From assembly GCA_900543145.1 (NCBI GenBank), contig UQPZ01000003.1, positions 124,001 to 188,000 of the forward strand: DNA of 64,000 nucleotides, given 5' to 3'. Position 1 is the stretch's first letter; each line of letters opens with the position of its first letter. Shown here one piece after another: positions 41,843 through 50,506 of the stretch. The notes under the pieces are model-generated. The model was not told where the DNA came from. It did not search any database and was given only the letters and a program-made list of their open reading frames with translations. Both the position numbers and the translations under genes were made by a program. The DNA is from an uncultured Ruminococcus sp. (lineage in GTDB: Bacteria; Bacillota; Clostridia; Oscillospirales; Ruminococcaceae).

Positions 41843-42481
41843 TTGAAAAAAATATGCGTTCTCGTTTCAGGCGGCGGAACAAATTTACAGGCGCTTATCG
41901 ACGCTGAAAAAAGAGGAGAAATCAAGGGCGGAAAAATCACCTGCGTAATTTCTTCAAAAGAGGGGGCCTATGCTCTTGAACGTGCAGAAACTGCAGGTAT
42001 TCCTTCAGTGGTGATATCAAGAAAAGACTATTCCGACAGCGTTTCATACAGCCGTGCGGTACTGGCTGAGCTTGACAGGCAAAAGGCGGATCTGGTGGTA
42101 CTCGCAGGCTTCATGACTATCCTCGACGAGTGCGTTACAAAGGCTTACAGCTATAGGATCATAAACGTTCACCCGGCGCTTATCCCCTCCTTCTGCGGCG
42201 AGGGCTGCTACGGGCTTAAAGTACATGAAAAGGCGCTTGAATACGGCGTCAAGGTATCGGGTGCAACGATACATTTTGTAAATGAAAAAGCAGACGCAGG
42301 CGCAATAATTCTTCAGGGGACGGTTGATGTGGAAAACGGCGATACTCCCGAAACGCTCCAGAGAAGAATAATGGAAAATGTAGAATGGAAGCTGCTGCCG
42401 AAAGCAGTGTCACTGTTCTGTGAAGGCAGAATTTCCATTGTAAACGGCAAGGCGTATGTTGATCTTGAGGAAGACCAATGA
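41843..42481 (+). CDS. purN: Phosphoribosylglycinamide formyltransferase
   Basis: 10-formyl-THF-dependent GAR transformylase. KKICVLVSGGGTNLQALID at the N-terminus, LVVLAGFMTIL, INVHPALIPSF (catalytic Asn-His), and HFVNEKADAGAIILQ (Asp) are diagnostic. It is 212 aa. A TTG start at 41843 with AAAGAGG 8 nt upstream is preferred; a longer frame starting at 41735 has no site and crosses the hairpins. Confidence 0.96.
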   Translation: MKKICVLVSGGGTNLQALIDAEKRGEIKGGKITCVISSKEGAYALERAETAGIPSVVISRKDYSDSVSYSRAVLAELDRQKADLVVLAGFMTILDECVTKAYSYRIINVHPALIPSFCGEGCYGLKVHEKALEYGVKVSGATIHFVNEKADAGAIILQGTVDVENGDTPETLQRRIMENVEWKLLPKAVSLFCEGRISIVNGKAYVDLEEDQ

Positions 42482-42544
42482 TCAGGCTGAAACTCTGCAA
42501 ACCATCAGACAGCGAGCATAAAAATATACAACAGGAGGTATATA

Positions 42545-43261
42545 ATGAAAACACTTGACATTTACGAGGAGCTTAGGTCCAATTCCTACCCCGGAAGAGG
42601 AATTATTATCGGAAAATCCGCTGACGGAAAAAACGCGGTAACAGCCTATTTTATCATGGGCAGAAGCGTAAACTCAAGAAACAGGGTATTTACCGAAACT
42701 GATGACGGTATCAGAACCGAAGCGGCAGACCCCTCTAAGCTTACCGACCCGCACCTTATCATATACTCCCCTGTACGTGTACTGGGCAATAAAACGATAG
42801 TTACAAACGGTGACCAGACCGATACTATCTACGAGCTTATGGATAAGCAGCAGACATTTGAGCAGTCGCTCAGAACCAGAGAATATGAGGATGACGCTCC
42901 AAACTACACGCCGCGTATTTCCGGAATCATGCATGTTGAAAACGGCGCATATAATTATGCGATGTCAATACTTAAATCCGCAGACGGAAACCCTGACTGC
43001 TGCGAAAGATTTACATACTCCTACACAAATCCCCTCAACGGCTTCGGTCACTTTATCCACACATATATGGGCGACGGAAATCCCCTGCCAAGCTTCGAGG
43101 GCGAGCCTAAGAAAGTAGAAATTCCAAACGAAATTGAGGAATTTACAGCTAAGCTTTGGGAAAGCCTTAATGATGACAACAAAGTTTCACTGTTTGTAAG
43201 ATATATTGATATTAAAACAGGCAACTCGGTTTCAAGGATCGTTAATAAATACAGCAAATAA
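42545..43261 (+). CDS. PurO-type IMP cyclohydrolase
   Basis: A 238-aa protein matching the stand-alone IMP cyclohydrolase family (COG3363, first known from archaea): NSYPGRGIIIGKSADGK at the N-terminus, AYFIMGRSVNSRNRVF, then PRISGIMHV. It would close the purine ring from FAICAR to IMP, the step usually done by the N-terminal half of PurH. The next gene encodes only the transformylase half, so the two together replace PurH. AGGAGG-type site 7 nt before the ATG. Confidence 0.88.
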   Translation: MKTLDIYEELRSNSYPGRGIIIGKSADGKNAVTAYFIMGRSVNSRNRVFTETDDGIRTEAADPSKLTDPHLIIYSPVRVLGNKTIVTNGDQTDTIYELMDKQQTFEQSLRTREYEDDAPNYTPRISGIMHVENGAYNYAMSILKSADGNPDCCERFTYSYTNPLNGFGHFIHTYMGDGNPLPSFEGEPKKVEIPNEIEEFTAKLWESLNDDNKVSLFVRYIDIKTGNSVSRIVNKYSK

Positions 43262-43307
43262 TTACTTTCTATTGCTGAAAATACTAAATTACAGGAGGAA
43301 AATTTTT

Positions 43308-44489
43308 ATGGCAAACGAAATGCTTTTAAAATACGGCTGCAACCCTAATCAGAAACCGTCGAGAGTATTTATGGAAAACGGCTCTGAACTTCCTATCGAG
43401 GTGCTTAACGGCAAACCTGGATATATAAATCTGCTTGACGCTTTCAACGGCTGGCAGCTTGTAAGAGAGCTTAAAAAGGCTACCGGTATGTGTGCTGCAA
43501 CATCTTTTAAGCACGTTTCACCGGCAGGCGCAGCTGTAGGCAGACCTCTTTCTGAAACAGAGGCTAAGATTTATTTTGTAGACGATCTGGGTGAGCTTTC
43601 TCCCCTTGCCTGTGCTTACGCAAGAGCCAGAGGCGCCGACAGAATGTCTTCATACGGCGACTTTATTGCACTATCCGACGAATGCGATGCCTGCACAGCT
43701 AATATGATTAAGAGAGAGGTTTCTGACGGAATTATTGCTCCCGGCTATACCGACGAGGCTCTTGAAATTTTAAAGTCAAAGAGAAAGGGAACCTATAACA
43801 TCATTAAAATCGACGAAAATTATGTTCCTGATCCTATTGAAAGAAAACAGGTTTTCGGCGTTACGTTCGAGCAAGGCAGAAATGAGCTTAAAATAGATGA
43901 AGCTATGCTTTCAAATATTGTTACAGAAAACAAAAATATTCCTGATGACAAAAAAATTGATTTGATCATCTCACTGATCACGCTTAAATATACCCAGTCA
44001 AACAGCGTCTGCTACGTTAAGGACGGTCAGGCAATAGGTATCGGAGCAGGTCAGCAGTCAAGGATCCACTGCACAAGACTTGCCGGAAACAAGGCTGACA
44101 TCTGGTGGCTCAGACAGCACCCCAAGGTTCTGGGACTTCAGTTTGTTGATGATATACGCCGTCCCGACAGAGATAATACTATTGACGTTTATATTTCCGA
44201 CGAGTATATGGATGTTCTCGCTGACGGTGAGTGGCAGAAAATGTTCAAGGTCAAGCCTGAAGTTTTCACCAAGGAAGAACAGAAAGAATGGCTTGAAAAG
44301 AATACCGGCGTATGCCTTGGTTCTGACGCTTTCTTCCCATTCGGAGATAATATTGAAAGAGCTAAAAAGTCCGGTGTTTCATACATTGCCGAGCCGGGCG
44401 GTTCTATCAGAGATGACCATGTTATCATGACCTGCAATAAATATAACATGGCTATGGCATTTACGGGAATAAGATTATTCCATCATTAA
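43308..44489 (+). CDS. Stand-alone AICAR transformylase
   Basis: A 393-aa AICARFT domain without the MGS-like cyclohydrolase part of PurH. LKYGCNPNQKPSRVFM leads in; SFKHVSPAGAAVG holds the catalytic Lys-His pair; GIGAGQQSRIHCTRLAG and SDAFFPFGDNIERAKKSG follow. It adds the final formyl group to AICAR. The ATG at 43308 has GGAGG 9 nt upstream; a long upstream frame overlapping the cyclohydrolase gene is not used. It works with the preceding IMP cyclohydrolase. Confidence 0.93.
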   Translation: MANEMLLKYGCNPNQKPSRVFMENGSELPIEVLNGKPGYINLLDAFNGWQLVRELKKATGMCAATSFKHVSPAGAAVGRPLSETEAKIYFVDDLGELSPLACAYARARGADRMSSYGDFIALSDECDACTANMIKREVSDGIIAPGYTDEALEILKSKRKGTYNIIKIDENYVPDPIERKQVFGVTFEQGRNELKIDEAMLSNIVTENKNIPDDKKIDLIISLITLKYTQSNSVCYVKDGQAIGIGAGQQSRIHCTRLAGNKADIWWLRQHPKVLGLQFVDDIRRPDRDNTIDVYISDEYMDVLADGEWQKMFKVKPEVFTKEEQKEWLEKNTGVCLGSDAFFPFGDNIERAKKSGVSYIAEPGGSIRDDHVIMTCNKYNMAMAFTGIRLFHH

Positions 44490-44516
44490 TCTTAATTTTA
44501 TAGAAGGAGAAAGAAT

Positions 44517-45230
44517 ATGAAGAAACTGCTTATCGCCGCAATAGCGGCATCACTCGTTATGGCTTTTACAGGCTGCGGAAGCGATGATGATTCTTCAAGC
44601 TCAAAGAAGGATAAATCATCAAAGGCTTCAGTGACCTCATCTGAAACGGCTGAGGAATCCAAAGCCGAAGAATCAAAGGCTGAAGAATCTTCAGCTGAGG
44701 AGTCAAAGGCTGAAGAATCATCAGCAGCTGAATCCTCAGCTGACAGTTCAAACGCTGAAAAGGGACTTAAGGACGGAGTATTTACAGGAACAGGCTACAC
44801 AATTAAAGTAGACGAAAAACTTTGGACTAACGCTTCCGATACTAATTCAATGGCTGACTGTATGTTTATGTATGCAGGCGGAGGCACTGACGCTATGGCG
44901 GCAACCGCAAACTTCAACATAATTGCACAGCCGGCAGGAACATTCGGCTCATCTTCACCAGCAGACTATGCCGAGATCATAAAGAAGCAGTACGATTCTA
45001 CGGAAGGCTACAGCGTTACAGGCGGCTCGGAAATGACAGTCAACGGAAGGGACGCATATTTAGTATCTGTTGATGTAAGCCAGTCTGAAAATTTCACAAT
45101 GAATATGAATCAGATAATCATAATTGAAAACGGATATATTTACGCAATAAGCTACGGCGCAGAAAAATCAGCATTTGCAAATATTGAAAGTGATTTCAAT
45201 GACGTTATCAATTCCTTTACCGTATTATAA
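44517..45230 (+). CDS. Lipoprotein with acidic repeat linker
   Basis: A 237-aa exported lipoprotein: signal peptide MKKLLIAAIAASLVMAFTGC with acylated Cys20, then a Ser/Lys/Asp run and a low-complexity linker of EESKA/EESSA units (about residues 43-80). A C-terminal globular domain of about 150 residues (GYTIKVDEKLWTNAS, VNGRDAYLVSVDVSQSE, FNDVINSFTVL) follows. That part resembles PsbP-like or DUF-type surface domains, but I cannot name it with certainty. It sits between AICAR transformylase and purD with GAAGGAG upstream, and a terminator follows. A direct link to purine metabolism is not evident. Confidence 0.85.
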   Translation: MKKLLIAAIAASLVMAFTGCGSDDDSSSSKKDKSSKASVTSSETAEESKAEESKAEESSAEESKAEESSAAESSADSSNAEKGLKDGVFTGTGYTIKVDEKLWTNASDTNSMADCMFMYAGGGTDAMAATANFNIIAQPAGTFGSSSPADYAEIIKKQYDSTEGYSVTGGSEMTVNGRDAYLVSVDVSQSENFTMNMNQIIIIENGYIYAISYGAEKSAFANIESDFNDVINSFTVL

Positions 45231-45242
45231 TCAAAACCGATT

Positions 45243-45277
45243 TCACTGAACGTTTGTCCTAAACAGGCGTTCAGTGA
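45243..45277 (+). terminator. Terminator after the lipoprotein
   Basis: TCACTGAACG pairs with CGTTCAGTGA over 10 bp. The tail is TTTAAT, so strength is moderate. purD may have its own promoter downstream. Confidence 0.6.
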
Positions 45278-45402
45278 TTTAATATCTGATAAGAACACAC
45301 GTCCAGCTATAAGACGTATTGGTGATCTTAAATTAATTTCCGCAAACAACAGCGGGGTAATATGAACAGAAAATCTGAAACTCAAAGCTTGGAGGAATTA
45401 AA

Positions 45403-46743
45403 ATGAAAATATTAGTTGTCGGAGGAGGCGGACGTGAACACGCCATAATTAGAAAGCTCGCTCAGTCTCCAAAAGCTGAAAAAATCTACTGCACTCCGGG
45501 AAACGGCGGTATAGAAGCCGACGGAGCGGAATGCTTCAACGTTTCCGCAACGGATATAGAGGGCGTACAAGCTCTGGCTCAAAGGCTTGAAGTCGATATG
45601 GTCGTTGTCGCTCCAGACGATCCTCTGGTTCTTGGAATGGTAGACGCTTTGCAGGAAAAAGGTTTTATGACCTTTGGACCTAAGAAAAACGCGGCTATAA
45701 TTGAAGGCTCAAAGGTATTTTCAAAGGAGCTTATGAAAAAGTACAGTATTCCTACCGCAAGGTATGAGGTCTTTACCGACAGCGAATCCGCTATTTCCTA
45801 CGTTAAAGAGCAGAATACCTATCCTGCGGTAATAAAGGCGGACGGTCTTGCGCTTGGAAAGGGAGTAATTCTCGCTCAGAATGAGGAGGAAGCTGTAAAT
45901 GCTATACGCTCAATGATCGACAACAAACAGTTTGGTGACAGCAGTTCTACAATAGTTGTCGAAGAATTTCTCACAGGCCCTGAGGTTTCAGTGCTTTCAT
46001 TTACCGACGGAAAAACAGTTGTTCCTATGCTTTCATCAATGGATCACAAAAGAGCCTATGATAACGACGAGGGTCTTAATACAGGCGGTATGGGTACTGT
46101 TGCTCCGAATCCTTATTATACCGCTGAGATCGCACAGGAGTGTATGGACAAAATTTTTCTTCCTACAATGAACGCTATGAACGCAGAGGGCAGAACCTTT
46201 GAGGGTTGTCTGTATTTCGGACTTATGCTTACTCCAGACGGTCCTAAGGTGATCGAATATAACTGCCGCTTCGGAGATCCCGAAACTCAGGTAGTTCTCC
46301 CTATGCTTGAAACCGATCTGACGGATATAATGGAAGCGATCTATAATCATAGACTTTCCGAAATTGACGTAAAATGGAGCTTAGGCAGCTGTGCCTGCGT
46401 AGTTATGGCAAGCGGAGGCTATCCTCTTTCATACCCGAAGGGACTTGAGATCTCAGGACTCAACGAAAACGGTCAGCTTGACGGCTGTGAGGTTTTCCAT
46501 GCAGGAACAAAGCTTGCCGACGGAAAATTCCTAACAAACGGCGGCAGAGTTCTCGGCGTAACAGCCAAAGGCAGCACTCTAAAGGCGGCAATTGACAGCG
46601 CTTATGCAGGAGTTGAAAGGATCGGCTTTGAAAACGCTCACTACAGAAAAGATATAGGTCAGAAAGCGCTGAAGGCTCTTTCCGACGAATCTCTCGAATC
46701 AGAAAAGTATCCTGAGGATAACGACGTTTATTCAAAACAATAA
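45403..46743 (+). CDS. purD: Phosphoribosylamine-glycine ligase
   Basis: ATP-grasp enzyme joining glycine to phosphoribosylamine. MKILVVGGGGREHAIIRKLA at the N-terminus, YPAVIKADGLALGKGV (ATP loop), MSSMDHKRAYDNDEGLNTGG, and EYNCRFGDPETQ are conserved. At 446 aa it is slightly longer than typical, with an acidic C-terminal extension. GGAGG lies 7-8 nt before the ATG. It is the last purine gene here; purL, purK, purB and purA are absent from the window. Confidence 0.96.
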   Translation: MKILVVGGGGREHAIIRKLAQSPKAEKIYCTPGNGGIEADGAECFNVSATDIEGVQALAQRLEVDMVVVAPDDPLVLGMVDALQEKGFMTFGPKKNAAIIEGSKVFSKELMKKYSIPTARYEVFTDSESAISYVKEQNTYPAVIKADGLALGKGVILAQNEEEAVNAIRSMIDNKQFGDSSSTIVVEEFLTGPEVSVLSFTDGKTVVPMLSSMDHKRAYDNDEGLNTGGMGTVAPNPYYTAEIAQECMDKIFLPTMNAMNAEGRTFEGCLYFGLMLTPDGPKVIEYNCRFGDPETQVVLPMLETDLTDIMEAIYNHRLSEIDVKWSLGSCACVVMASGGYPLSYPKGLEISGLNENGQLDGCEVFHAGTKLADGKFLTNGGRVLGVTAKGSTLKAAIDSAYAGVERIGFENAHYRKDIGQKALKALSDESLESEKYPEDNDVYSKQ

Positions 46744-46747
46744 AAAC

Positions 46748-46782
46748 AAGGACTGCCATTCGTCTGAACGGCAGTCCTTTTC
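46748..46782. terminator. Bidirectional terminator between purD and the GH3 gene
   Basis: AAGGACTGCC/GGCAGTCCTT is a perfect 10-bp stem. TTTTC on the plus strand and TTGTTTTTA on the minus strand allow both directions. It ends two convergent transcripts. Confidence 0.85.
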
Positions 46783-46797
46783 AACATAAAACATAAC

Positions 46798-48864
46798 CTA
46801 CGGCTCATAATCCGCACTGAACTCTGCGCAAACCGTTCCGGTAAGCCTGCTGCTGAGAGCGTCAGGCTGCGAAAATCCTGCATATAAAGTAAAACCGATC
46901 CCGTCTTTAATGCGCTTCCCGTTTTCACCAACAACTGTAAAGAACTCCTTCGGAATATCTGCTGCAACTGTTTTGCTCTCCCCTGCCCTGAGGGTTATCC
47001 GCTTGAAACCGCATAAGGAATAATTAGGTACGGCATATACGCTTCCCCGTATCTTTATATACAGCTGCAAAACCTCGTCGGTATCGAAGCTTCCGTTATT
47101 TGAAACCCTGCATACCGCCCTGCCGTCCGAAAACGACAGACTGTCAGCTATGCATTTCGAGTAGGTAAGTCCATAGCCGAAGGGATAAAGTATATTATCC
47201 TGAGTATAGCGGTAGGTTCTTCCCTGCATTGAATAGTCCTCAAAATCAGGCAACTTGTCCGCTGACCGATAAAACGTTACGGGAAGTTTTCCCGAGGGGG
47301 ATATTTTTCCGAAAAGAATTTCCGCCAGCGCTTTGCCGCCGTGAGAGCCGGGATACCATGCCTGAATAACCGCATCAGCTCTGTCTTCCTCAATATTAAG
47401 AGAGCTGCCCGAAGCAAGCACGGCTATAACAGGCTTTCCGGTATCAAGAACCGCTTTAAGCAGACGCCGCTGACTTTCAGGAAGTCTTAGATCCTGCTTA
47501 TCGCCGGAAGCATAGGCGTTGCCTGCGTCGCCTTCCTCTCCCTCCAAAGAAGCGTCAAGTCCCAGACAGAGAACGACTGCGTCGGAATTTTCCGCGGCAG
47601 CTACCGCTTCGGAAATCCTGTCATACGGCATAGCCAGAGCTTCCGTTCTGTCCTTATACAAATGACATCCCTCAGAGAAATAAACACGTCCCTCAAATTC
47701 CGCTTTTATGCCCTCAAGAAAAGTCGTACAGCAGGAGGAGGTCCCGCAGTAATTTCCGTACAGCGACGCCCTGCTGTCCGCATTCGGGCCGATCACGCTT
47801 ATCGCTCTGAGCTTGCTTTTATCAAGCGGCAGTATACCGTCGTTTTTCAGCAGCACCATTGACTTTTCCGCCAGCTCCAGCGATACTGCATTATGCTCCG
47901 GACAGTCTATTACGTCAAAAGGTATATTATCATACTCCGTTTCAGCGCCCATTCCAAGCTTCAGGCGTATTTCCAAAGCCTTTCGGGCAGCTTTGTCAAT
48001 ATCGCTTTCATCGAGCAGACCGTTCTGTACAGCTTTCATTGCATGGATATAGGTACTGCCGCAGTTTATATGACAGCCGGACCTTATCGCCAGTGCGGCG
48101 GATTCTTCGGCAGTTGAAGTTACCATATGATTAGTGTGAAAATCCTTTATTGCCCAGCAGTCTGATACGAAATATCCGTCATAGCTCCACTCATTGAAAA
48201 GTATATCCATAAGATGAGAATTGGCGCAGGCAGGTTCGCCGTTAACTCTGTTATACGCTCCCATTACCCCCTGAACTCCCGCTTCGGCAAGCTTTTCAAA
48301 GGCGTATAAATAGGTTTCACGCAGATCCTTTTCACTTACCTTTGCGTTAAACTCATGCCTCACAGCCTCCGGACCGCTGTGAACGGCGAAATGCTTGGCG
48401 CAGGCGGCAGTTTTCAGATACTCCCCCTCTCCCTGCAAACCCTTTACAAAGGCTGTCCCCAGTTCCGAGGTAAGATACGGATCTTCTCCGTAGGTTTCAT
48501 GACCCCTGCCCCAGCGCGGATCACGGAAAATATTTATATTCGGACTCCACAAGGTAAGACCCTTGTAAATATCGTTATCCCCCTTAGAATGAGCGTAGTT
48601 ATACTTTGCTCTGGCTTCCGCAGAAATAATATCCGCCGCTTTGAAAATAAGGGCTTTGTCAAATGCCGCCGCCATTGCTATTGCCTGCGGAAAGACGGTT
48701 GCCGTTCCTGCTCTTGCAACTCCGTGAAGTCCTTCGTTCCACCAGTTATAGGAATCAATCCCAAGTCTTTCGATTGCGGGAGAATCATATTTCAGCAGAG
48801 AGCATTTTTCTTCAAGCGTCATCTGCGACACAAGCTGCTTCGCCTGTTTCTTAAAGCTTTTCAT
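46798..48864 (-). CDS. Glycoside hydrolase family 3 (beta-glucosidase/xylosidase type)
   Basis: A 688-aa GH3 enzyme without a signal peptide, so probably cytoplasmic. The (beta/alpha)8 domain begins MTLEEKCSLL; YNWWNEGLHGVARAG, AKHFAVHSGPEAVRH (substrate Lys-His-Phe) and the nucleophile Asp in GYFVSDCWAI follow. The alpha/beta sandwich and a fibronectin-like C-domain complete it. The WNEGLHGVA and VSDC sequences suit xylosidase-like members, but specificity is open. The ATG at 48864 has AAAGGAGG 7 nt upstream. A monocistronic minus-strand unit; it fits a plant-fibre-degrading gut bacterium. Confidence 0.92.
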   Translation of the reverse strand: MKSFKKQAKQLVSQMTLEEKCSLLKYDSPAIERLGIDSYNWWNEGLHGVARAGTATVFPQAIAMAAAFDKALIFKAADIISAEARAKYNYAHSKGDNDIYKGLTLWSPNINIFRDPRWGRGHETYGEDPYLTSELGTAFVKGLQGEGEYLKTAACAKHFAVHSGPEAVRHEFNAKVSEKDLRETYLYAFEKLAEAGVQGVMGAYNRVNGEPACANSHLMDILFNEWSYDGYFVSDCWAIKDFHTNHMVTSTAEESAALAIRSGCHINCGSTYIHAMKAVQNGLLDESDIDKAARKALEIRLKLGMGAETEYDNIPFDVIDCPEHNAVSLELAEKSMVLLKNDGILPLDKSKLRAISVIGPNADSRASLYGNYCGTSSCCTTFLEGIKAEFEGRVYFSEGCHLYKDRTEALAMPYDRISEAVAAAENSDAVVLCLGLDASLEGEEGDAGNAYASGDKQDLRLPESQRRLLKAVLDTGKPVIAVLASGSSLNIEEDRADAVIQAWYPGSHGGKALAEILFGKISPSGKLPVTFYRSADKLPDFEDYSMQGRTYRYTQDNILYPFGYGLTYSKCIADSLSFSDGRAVCRVSNNGSFDTDEVLQLYIKIRGSVYAVPNYSLCGFKRITLRAGESKTVAADIPKEFFTVVGENGKRIKDGIGFTLYAGFSQPDALSSRLTGTVCAEFSADYEP

Positions 48865-49005
48865 TTCAGTACCTCCTTTACAGCAAAAGCCGTTTAAGAT
48901 ATTCTTGTCTATAAAAAATATCCTAAACAGCTTATTTTCAAAATGCAAATTTATCTTCATGTACGTTACAACGCACCTTTGAGGGATCAGAAAAAAACAT
49001 AGGTA

Positions 49006-50100
49006 TCATACGTTAAATCTGAACAGAACTATATCTCCGTCCTGCATAACGTATTCCTTTCCCTCAAGACGTACTAATCCTTTTTCCTTTGCAGCAGTCA
49101 TTGAACCGCAGTTTATAAGATTGTCAAAGGAAACTACCTCTGCCCTGATAAAGCCCTTTTCAAAGTCGGTATGGATCTTTCCTGCCGCCTGCGGAGCCTT
49201 TGTGCCTTTCTTTATCGTCCACGCTCTTACCTCAGGCTCTCCGGCAGTTAAGAATGAAATAAGTCCGAGAAGTGAATAGCCTTGCTTGATTATTCTGTTA
49301 AGACCTGAAATTTCAAGACCAAGCTCGCCAAGGAACATTGCCTTATCGTCATCAGACATATCCGCTATCTCAGCTTCGATCTGAGCGCATATAGGAAATA
49401 CGGCGCTTCCCTCGGCTTCGGCAATTCTGCATACAGCTTTATAATGTTCGTTTGAGTCGATATTATTGGTAAAGTCATCCTCCGACATATTAGCCGCATA
49501 AATTACAGGCTTAAGCGACAGAAGCGGAGTTTCCTTCAGAATATCCAGTTCGTCCTCAGTCATTTCAAAGGCTCTTGCAGGTTTTCCGTCCTCAAGATGA
49601 GCCTTTAGTCTTTCCAGAAACTCAACGGCGGAGGCAAGAGATTTATCTCCCTTCATTGCCTTTTTAGTTCTGTCAAGCTTACGTTCGATAAGCTCAACAT
49701 CGGAAAAAATAAGCTCCAGATCTATCGTTTCAATATCTCTTGCAGGATTTATATTCCCGTCGACGTGTATTATATTATCGTCCTCAAAGCACCTTACTAC
49801 ATGAACGATCGCGTCAACCTCGCGGATATTGGAGAGAAATTTATTTCCAAGCCCCTCTCCCTTTGACGCTCCCTTTACAAGTCCCGCAATATCAACAAAT
49901 TCAAGAACCGCAGGAGTGAACTTTACCGGATCGTACATTTCCTTGAGCTTGTCCAATCTTTCGTCCGGAACGGAAACTATACCAACATTGGGTTCTATAG
50001 TACAGAACGGATAATTAGCCGATTCAGCTCCCGCATTTGTAAGCGCATTGAAAAGCGTTGACTTGCCTACGTTAGGCAGACCTACCATTCCCAGCTTCAT
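49006..50100 (-). CDS. ychF: Ribosome-binding ATPase YchF
   Basis: OBG-family P-loop ATPase (364 aa from the chosen start). KLGMVGLPNVGKSTLFNAL is the G1 region, TIEPNVGIVSVPD follows, then DIAGLVKGASKGEGLGN (G3). NMSED replaces the G4 NKxD, which explains its ATP preference. A coiled coil and the C-terminal TGS domain end in DGDIVLFRFNV. An in-frame ATG at 50148 close to the ribosome site would add 16 residues not found in the family, so the ATG at 50100 is preferred. The hairpin between them is described separately. Confidence 0.96.
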   Translation of the reverse strand: MKLGMVGLPNVGKSTLFNALTNAGAESANYPFCTIEPNVGIVSVPDERLDKLKEMYDPVKFTPAVLEFVDIAGLVKGASKGEGLGNKFLSNIREVDAIVHVVRCFEDDNIIHVDGNINPARDIETIDLELIFSDVELIERKLDRTKKAMKGDKSLASAVEFLERLKAHLEDGKPARAFEMTEDELDILKETPLLSLKPVIYAANMSEDDFTNNIDSNEHYKAVCRIAEAEGSAVFPICAQIEAEIADMSDDDKAMFLGELGLEISGLNRIIKQGYSLLGLISFLTAGEPEVRAWTIKKGTKAPQAAGKIHTDFEKGFIRAEVVSFDNLINCGSMTAAKEKGLVRLEGKEYVMQDGDIVLFRFNV

Positions 50101-50157
50101 AATAAATATTATGCCCGATCCTATGAACGCCGTTACAGCGCCGGGCATTTCCTCCTT
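50098..50157 (-). promoter_or_regulatory. SD-hairpin-start element at ychF
   Basis: GAAAGGAGG (50151-50157 region) lies 50 nt before the ATG at 50100. Arms ATGCCCG (50142-50148) and CGGGCAT (50111-50117) pair perfectly over 7 bp around an inner GCGCTGTAACGGCG hairpin. With the hairpin removed the gap is 12 nt. The inner core is nearly identical to that before the transglutaminase gene. Confidence 0.6.
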
Positions 50158-50228
50158 TCAATATTTAAGGGTACTGAACCTGAAAGCGAAGATCTGCCGC
50201 GCTTTCAGATAAATATTTTTTAAATTAA

Positions 50229-50483
50229 TCAGAAAGAATATGACTGAGTTTCGTCCTCCCAGTCTCCTTCATCATCATCTTCCTCATCGCCGCAGACATC
50301 AAATTCATCAAATTCATCATAGTCCTGCTGATCTGTATTATTGCCGTTATTTCCGTTGAAGCTTCCGAGTATCATTCCCTTTTTTACCGGAGCAAAAATA
50401 AATCCAAGCAACGCTCCCAGCAGAAATGAAGCAAGCAGAGCGCACCAGCTGAACTTACCGTGTTGTTTGATCTCGTTTTCCAT
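50229..50483 (-). CDS. Small membrane protein with an acidic tail
   Basis: An 84-aa protein with one membrane helix (CALLASFLLGALLGFIFAP), a basic VKKG stop-transfer and a long acidic C-terminus rich in Asp, Glu and Asn. Good GGGAGG site about 7 nt before the ATG. It follows the FtsX-like permease by 23 nt. No function is known; small proteins of this type sometimes modify membrane complexes. Confidence 0.75.
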   Translation of the reverse strand: MENEIKQHGKFSWCALLASFLLGALLGFIFAPVKKGMILGSFNGNNGNNTDQQDYDEFDEFDVCGDEEDDDEGDWEDETQSYSF

Positions 50484-50506
50484 AATATTTCCTCCCGTTT
50501 TTTTGA

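Noticed and set aside
50101..50148. Longer YchF starting at the ATG beside the SD
   Set aside because: The 16 added residues are not family-like, and the same SD-hairpin-ATG layout is seen at six other genes.
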